From Apium graveolens (taxonomy: Eukaryota; Streptophyta; Magnoliopsida; Apiales; Apiaceae): a stretch of DNA of 64,000 nucleotides. Position numbers and translations under genes: made by a program. Positions 59,580-64,000 of this stretch are shown here, one piece after another (the first letter of the stretch is position 1; the number at the start of each line of letters is the position of its first letter). The notes beneath the pieces were generated by a model. The model saw only the letters and a program-made list of their open reading frames with translations, was not told where the DNA came from and did not search any database. The stretch is taken from positions 1 through 64,000 of the forward strand of contig NW_027419785.1 in NCBI RefSeq assembly GCF_009905375.1, in the 5' to 3' direction.

Positions 59580-59957
59580 TTATGAGTTCCGGACTAATTT
59601 GGATAGAATTTCTGCTTCTTCATTTTCTTCTCGACAAATCTGAAGGACTTGATGCTTTGGGATTGAGGCTAAGTAACTTTGAACCAGTGCTTGGTTCTTC
59701 GCCAGAATAGGATCCTTTGCTATGTATTCTCCATTTGTTTGCTTGACCACTATCTGGTAGTCACTGTAGATTTTTAAGTCCTGGACTCTCAGAGTCCTGG
59801 AGAGCTTTATTCTTGCAATCAACGCCTCATATTCCTCCTGTTTGTTTGTTGCGGGGAATCCGAAAGATATAGCTGTTTGAATGGTCAATCCTTCAGGACT
59901 CTTCAGTATGAGCCCGGCTCCCGACCTTTTGCTTGTTGAAGAACCATCTACTTTCAA
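59580..59957 (-). pseudogene. pol: Gypsy second RNase H (archaeal-type-like), truncated
   Basis: Minus strand, 125 codons: KVDGSS (first Asp), QEEYEAL (Glu) and KIYSDYQIV (Asp). The closing motif reads ENEEAEILS, with Glu where an Asp is usual. Sequence continuing toward integrase (59580-59317) is broken. An extra RNase H domain of this type is a trait of Tat-lineage gypsy elements. Confidence 0.82.
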
Positions 59958-59990
59958 GGTCCAGGCTCCTGGACTTGCATCTTGTTCTGT

Positions 59991-60443
59991 CTATGGATCC
60001 ATGTTCATTGGTTCTGGCTCTTCTTCTGGGAAGTTGCATTCGATTATGAAATCTACAAGTGCTTGAGCTTTAATGGCAGTCCTGGGAATGAAGCTTAAAT
60101 TGAACTGGCTCAACTCCACAGCCCAAATGACAAGTCTTCCAGAAACATCTAGCTTGTGAATTATCTTCCGTAGGGGCTGATTTTTGACCACTCTGATTTC
60201 TCTTCCCTGGAAGTAGTGCCTGAGCTTTCTTGAAGTTGTGACTAAGGCGAAGGCAAACTTCTTCAGTCTTGGGTACCTTATTTCCGCATCTTTAAGAACT
60301 TGGCTTACGTAGTAGACTGGTTGATGTTTTCCATTCTCTTCCCTGATTAGGGATGCTCCTACGGCTTGTGGTCCTGCTGACAGGTATAAGTAGAGAGGCT
60401 CTCCTGGTTGAGCTTTAGTTAGGACTTGTGGGTGAGAGAGGTA
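59991..60443 (-). pseudogene. pol: Gypsy first RNase H and connector
   Basis: After an in-frame TAA at 60444 the frame is open again to 59991. It shows the gypsy RNase H run with GEPLYLYLSAG, ASLIREENGKHQPVYYVS and KFAFALVTTSRKLRHYF, then the connector LVDFIIECNFPEEEPE that joins the two RNase H domains. Confidence 0.8.
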
Positions 60444-61451
60444 TTACTTGATTTCCTCAAATGCCTTTTGGCACTCCGGGCTCCAGATCACCTCTTTTTT
60501 GTTGGTTGCTCCTTTGAGTAAATCAAAGAATGGTAAGCACTTCTCTGCTACCTTTGAGACAAATCTCCCGAGTGATGCTAGGGATCCTGCTAACTTCTGC
60601 ACATCTCTTCGGGTCCTAGGAGCCCTCATCTCCTGGATTGCTTTTATTTTCTCCGGATTGGCTTCTATGCCCCTGTTGCTGATCATGAATCCTAGGAACT
60701 TTCCTGCTCCTACTCCGAATCTACATTTCTCCGGGTTCAGTTTGAGTTGGTTCTTTCTTAGGTTGTCAAAGCACTCCTTCAGATCTTCCACATGTCCTGG
60801 TATAGTTGTTGATTTGGAAATCATATCATCGACATAGCACTCCAAGTTCCTCCCAATCTGGGACTTGAACATCTTATTCGTGGCTCTCTGGTAAGTTGAT
60901 CCTACACTTGTCAGTCCGAAGGGCAGCATCACATAAGCATAGACTGCTTTGTGAGTTATGAATGCTGTCTTAGGTATGTCCTTCGGGTTCATCTTTATCT
61001 GGTTATATCCGGAGAAGGCGTCCATGAAACTTAGCATGATGTGTCCGAAGGTATCATCTATCAATCGATCAATATTGGGAAGAGGGTATGGGTCCTTCGG
61101 GCATGCATTATTCAGATCAATGTTGTCCATACACATTCTTCATTTGTTGTTGGACTTCTTCACCATAACAACATTAGCTAGCCACTCCGGATATTTGATT
61201 TCTTTGATGATTCCTGCTTTGAGTAGCTTTTCCACTTCTTCGTGTATGGCTTTTTGCCTCTCCGGGGCAAAATTCCTTCTCTTCTGTTTGCCTGGTTTTC
61301 TGTTGGGGTTGACGTCCAAGCTATGCATTTCTATGGACTCGTGTAGTCCGGGCATGTCTCTTGGACTCCAGGAAAAAACATCTTTGTACTCCCGGAGCAG
61401 GGACACTAATCTTCCCTTGAAGGACTCCTCGAGTCCTGACCCAACTTTCAC
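60444..61451 (-). pseudogene. pol: Gypsy reverse transcriptase, broken
   Basis: The N-terminal part (61451-61140) carries FSWSPRDMPGL and ANVVMVKKSN, then a stop. The main part (61136-60444) carries NNACPKDPYPLP, SFMDAFSGYNQI, LPFGLTS and the active site YVDDMISKS, then FLGFMISNRGIEANPEKI. The catalytic Asp residues are kept. Stops at 61140 and 60444 inactivate it. Confidence 0.93.
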
Positions 61452-61478
61452 CTTTTTATTAGGACTGCTTTCATCAAC

Positions 61479-62929
61479 TTAGACATCTTCTGTTTCTACT
61501 GCAGCTTTGATTTTTGCTTGTTCTTTGTTTAAAACCATTTGATGAATTTGGGCTTCAGAGTTCTTCTTCAGATAGTAGTTTTCTTGTTCTGATTCTTTGG
61601 TTGCTTGCATGGTAGGACTAGCTTGGTCTAGGACCTGATTTACCTTGTCGGCTACCATGACTTGGTTGCTTGCCGGTCCTTCGGGACTTGTTATATTTGC
61701 TTCTTGTTCCGGACTTGACTCAATAAGTTGTACATCTTTTGTTGTTTCTTTCCTCGGCCGGGGTCGGTGCTTCTTAATGCTTTGTTGCTTGCGAAGGATT
61801 ATTGCCTTCCTTTTGTTATCCTGGTGAGTTTCTGCCATGACTAACCCCTGGTGTAGCATATTTCAGCAACTCCATAATCTCCTTTTATTTCCCCGACTCC
61901 TGTCGAGGTTGGGAACTTGATCTTGAGATGAGAGATTGAAGTTATCGATTGCATCATTGTTAAAGCTGATCAGCCAATGATTTCATTGTATGACGAAGGA
62001 GCGTTGATTACATAAAACTTGATGACATGAGTCACTTGGTTAGAAGTGGTTCTAAAAAGAACTGGTAGATATAAAGTTCCTTGAATCGAGACTAAGTTGT
62101 GTCCGAACCCATAGAGTGGGTCCTCCCGGCACTCGTTTGAGCGGACGTTCCCTAACTGCATTCGGTCCACTGTGTGCTTAAAGAAAATATTTATTGAGAA
62201 ACCATTGTCTATGAGCATTCTTCTTACTTCATTATCAAAGATGTCCAAAGTGACCACTAAGGCTGCATTGTGATGAGGGTTGACTCTTTGATAGTCCTTA
62301 CTGCTGAAGGATATCACCAGTTCTGAGAGTGATTGGATTGAGAGCACTTCTTCGCTGAAGTCCGGGCTCCGAGGTGGGGAGTGGGAACCTCCTAGGACTA
62401 TATTTACTACATTCTTTCCTCTATTTTGAGCTTCTCCCCTGTTGTTGATGTCCCGGACTAAGTACTTTTTCATATTTCCTTTCTTCACTTGGTCCTCAAT
62501 GAAGTACTTAAGTGATAAGCAATTCTCGGTCTTGTGGCCATGGGTCTCATGATAATCACACTGCCTATTATAGGGCCTGCTCTCCGAAGGAGTTTGCATT
62601 GGCTTTGGAGGATAATAGAAAGGCTTGTCTTTTACCTCCTTCAAGATTTTCTCCCGGGTCATGTTGAGGGGAGTCCAGTCCGGCTCCTGCTTCGGCTCCC
62701 GGGGTTGCTTCGCGGGTTCTGGATCGCTCTTTGACTCCTGGTTAGGACCAAGTCTCTGAAAAACTGGAGTAGTTTGTCTTTCTTGGATTTGTTGGTTTTG
62801 CCTGAACTTCTTATCCTGATGGTAACCTCCTTTCGGTTGGTCATCAGTGTTTTTGCTCCTGGACCACCCATTCCGGGTCATCTTCATTGCCTGGAGCACG
62901 TCTGTTTCCTTTATGAACCTGGCAGCCAT
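61479..62929 (-). pseudogene. gag: Gypsy Gag C-terminus, protease and linker, broken
   Basis: 62929-61970 has a Gln/Lys/Pro-rich nucleocapsid region with the Tat-type zinc motif CDYHETHGHKTENC (about 62560-62520). The protease core is MLIDNGFSINIFF (about 62220), with Phe after the catalytic Asp-Asn-Gly where a small residue is usual. A TGA at 61970 interrupts the frame. 61859-61479 is a charged, Ser/Gln-rich linker before reverse transcriptase. Confidence 0.85.
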
Positions 62930-62950
62930 GGAGTAAGCTGCTGGCAGACT

Positions 62951-63993
62951 TTAAGGCTCCTTATTGATCAGTTCTACAACATATCTCTCATTGTTCTCTG
63001 GGTCCAAGTTTCTCCTAAAAATGCTTAAAGCTTCCCTCTCATCCAAGCTTGAGACTTTATTGATTGCTTCCTGGAACCTGCGCATGTATGTAGAGAGAGA
63101 CTCGTTGTCATGCTGCCGGATTGTCTCCAGATGACACATGTGCATTTTGTACATTTTGTTTGCCCAAAATCTCCGGAGGAAAGAAGCGCAGAACTCCTTC
63201 CAGCTATGGATGCTGCGGGAGGGGATCCTGATGAACCATCTCTGGGCCCCTCCCTTAAGAGTTGATGCGAAGAACCTTGATTTCGTCAAGTCATTGTAGT
63301 AATATATCTGTGCGATCTGCTCAAATTAATTCAGGTGCTCTTCCGGGTCTCCTATACCATCAAAGGAGTCAAAGTTGTAGTGCTTAAGTCTCGTTGTCGG
63401 GGAATGCCCTCCAAGGAGTGGCTGAAAGAAGTTAATGTTTCTCCAATTTCTACTCCCGAGTCTTTGTCCATCTTTCTTTGCAATTCATAGATCATATCTT
63501 TTAGGTCCTTCTGCTTTTCTTCTTCATCATCAGAAATCAGCTCTCGGAGTAGGATCCCTCCGGGTTCTCTTGGTCCTAGACTTGGCCAGTAGCTTTTCTT
63601 CTTCTAACTGTATCCTCTTCTGGATCTTTAGTTCTAGATTTGCTTCTTCCTCTCTCCTGATTTGCTCCCGCATCTCTTCTAGCCTTTTTTGCTTGGCAGC
63701 TTTTGTTTCTTTCTTATTACCTTGATCCTTCTTGCTTTTATTTCCCTTAGCTCCAATTCGGTCAAAGAAAGATCTCTTAGATTGCTTGAATCCCCGGACT
63801 CCTCCGGTTCTTCCTCGAGTTTGACTTCTTCCTGGAGCCGGGTTTGCTCCTGCCTGTAGAGCCTGATTGCTTCTACCAGTTCATCTCTTGTAAGGTTGGC
63901 CATGTGCTCTTCGGCCACCGGGACATTGGTGTATTTGTATTGGTTCAGCTGAATAAGGTTCCTGGCATCCCTGGTGTTTACAATTCTTTCCAT
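62951..63993 (-). pseudogene. gag: Gypsy Gag N-terminal and capsid region, broken
   Basis: The probable start is ATG 63993 (MERIVNTRDARN). A Glu/Arg-rich coiled-coil-like segment follows to 63679. After several stops (about 63660-63300) the retrotransposon capsid block continues at 63289-62951, with TLKGGAQRWF, FCASFLRRF and ESLSTYMRRFQEA. The leader and 5' LTR lie beyond the right edge. Confidence 0.85.
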
Positions 63994-64000
63994 GATGGGA

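Larger units (their letters stand above)
41893..64000 (-). mobile_element. Ty3/gypsy retrotransposon, Tat/Ogre-like, interrupted by copia-B
   Basis: Minus-strand order from right to left: gag (63993), protease, reverse transcriptase, RNase H, a second RNase H-like domain, integrase, a tandem array, an antisense extra ORF, a second tandem array, the polypurine tract and the 3' LTR (41893-42516). Reverse transcriptase before integrase makes it gypsy. The duplicated RNase H and the extra ORF between integrase and 3' LTR are Tat-lineage traits. The 5' LTR and primer site lie beyond 64000. The left flanking 5 bp are CTTCT. Confidence 0.9.

Noticed and set aside
60958..61482. 174-codon plus-strand ORF rich in Ser/Leu
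   Set aside because: Opposite the gypsy reverse transcriptase, whose minus-strand motifs are unmistakable.
1..64000. Cellular protein-coding, tRNA or rRNA genes
   Set aside because: None of the open frames outside the elements has a recognisable domain, and no tRNA- or rRNA-like sequence was noticed; a tRNA scan and a protein search would settle it.

Overview
This window looks like the heterochromatic, intergenic part of a large eudicot plant genome. It is AT-rich, has no convincing cellular gene, and is filled with nested, mostly dead transposable elements. I cannot name the species from the sequence. The base layer is broken up by Ty1/copia elements of a Sirevirus-like type (two show an extra ORF after pol), a Ty3/gypsy element of Tat/Ogre type, a CACTA (En/Spm) DNA transposon, two solo LTRs, one Tourist/PIF-like MITE and several tandem arrays.

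Layout, left to right. 1-8034: right part of a decayed CACTA transposon (transposase remnants on the minus strand, subterminal tandem repeats, terminus at 8034). It is inserted in copia-A. 8035-18184: copia-A, minus strand: extra ORF, pol, gag, PBS and 5' LTR (17121-18184). Its 3' LTR lies left of the CACTA, outside the window. Copia-A sits in the gag leader of an older copia (copia-D), whose PBS and 301-bp 5' LTR (18677-18977) remain. 18978-22460: intergenic, with a 926-bp tandem duplication. 22461-38714: copia-C, minus strand, both LTRs present and flanked by the 5-bp duplication AACAC. It hosts a solo LTR (25479-26776, duplication CTCTC), another solo LTR (29617-31172, duplication GTTTC) and a MITE (33454-33811, duplication TAA). 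38715-41892: a 311-bp tandem array, plain AT-rich DNA and a hAT-like fragment. 41893-64000: a gypsy/Tat element on the minus strand, running off the right edge. It is split by copia-B (46828-57589, plus strand, both LTRs, duplication CGGAC).

How the parts work together: each retroelement once encoded Gag plus protease, integrase, reverse transcriptase and RNase H. Every coding region here carries stops or frameshifts, so none looks autonomous. The gypsy element also carries an antisense extra gene with its own G-box/TATA promoter, a 505-bp leader intron and at least one coding intron. A hairpin-forming tandem array separates this gene from the convergent pol gene.

Most striking pattern: four or five unrelated retroelement families each carry their own short word, repeated upstream of the LTR TATA box and, in most, also through internal and coding DNA. 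The words are CATCCGTTGA in copia-A, AAGTTCTGAT in copia-B, TAACTTGCGACCA in copia-C, AGTCCGGACT in gypsy and GGCATGACAATC in the 25.5-kb solo LTR. Three of these families also encode an extra protein of unknown role, so an element-specific DNA- or RNA-binding system is a testable idea.
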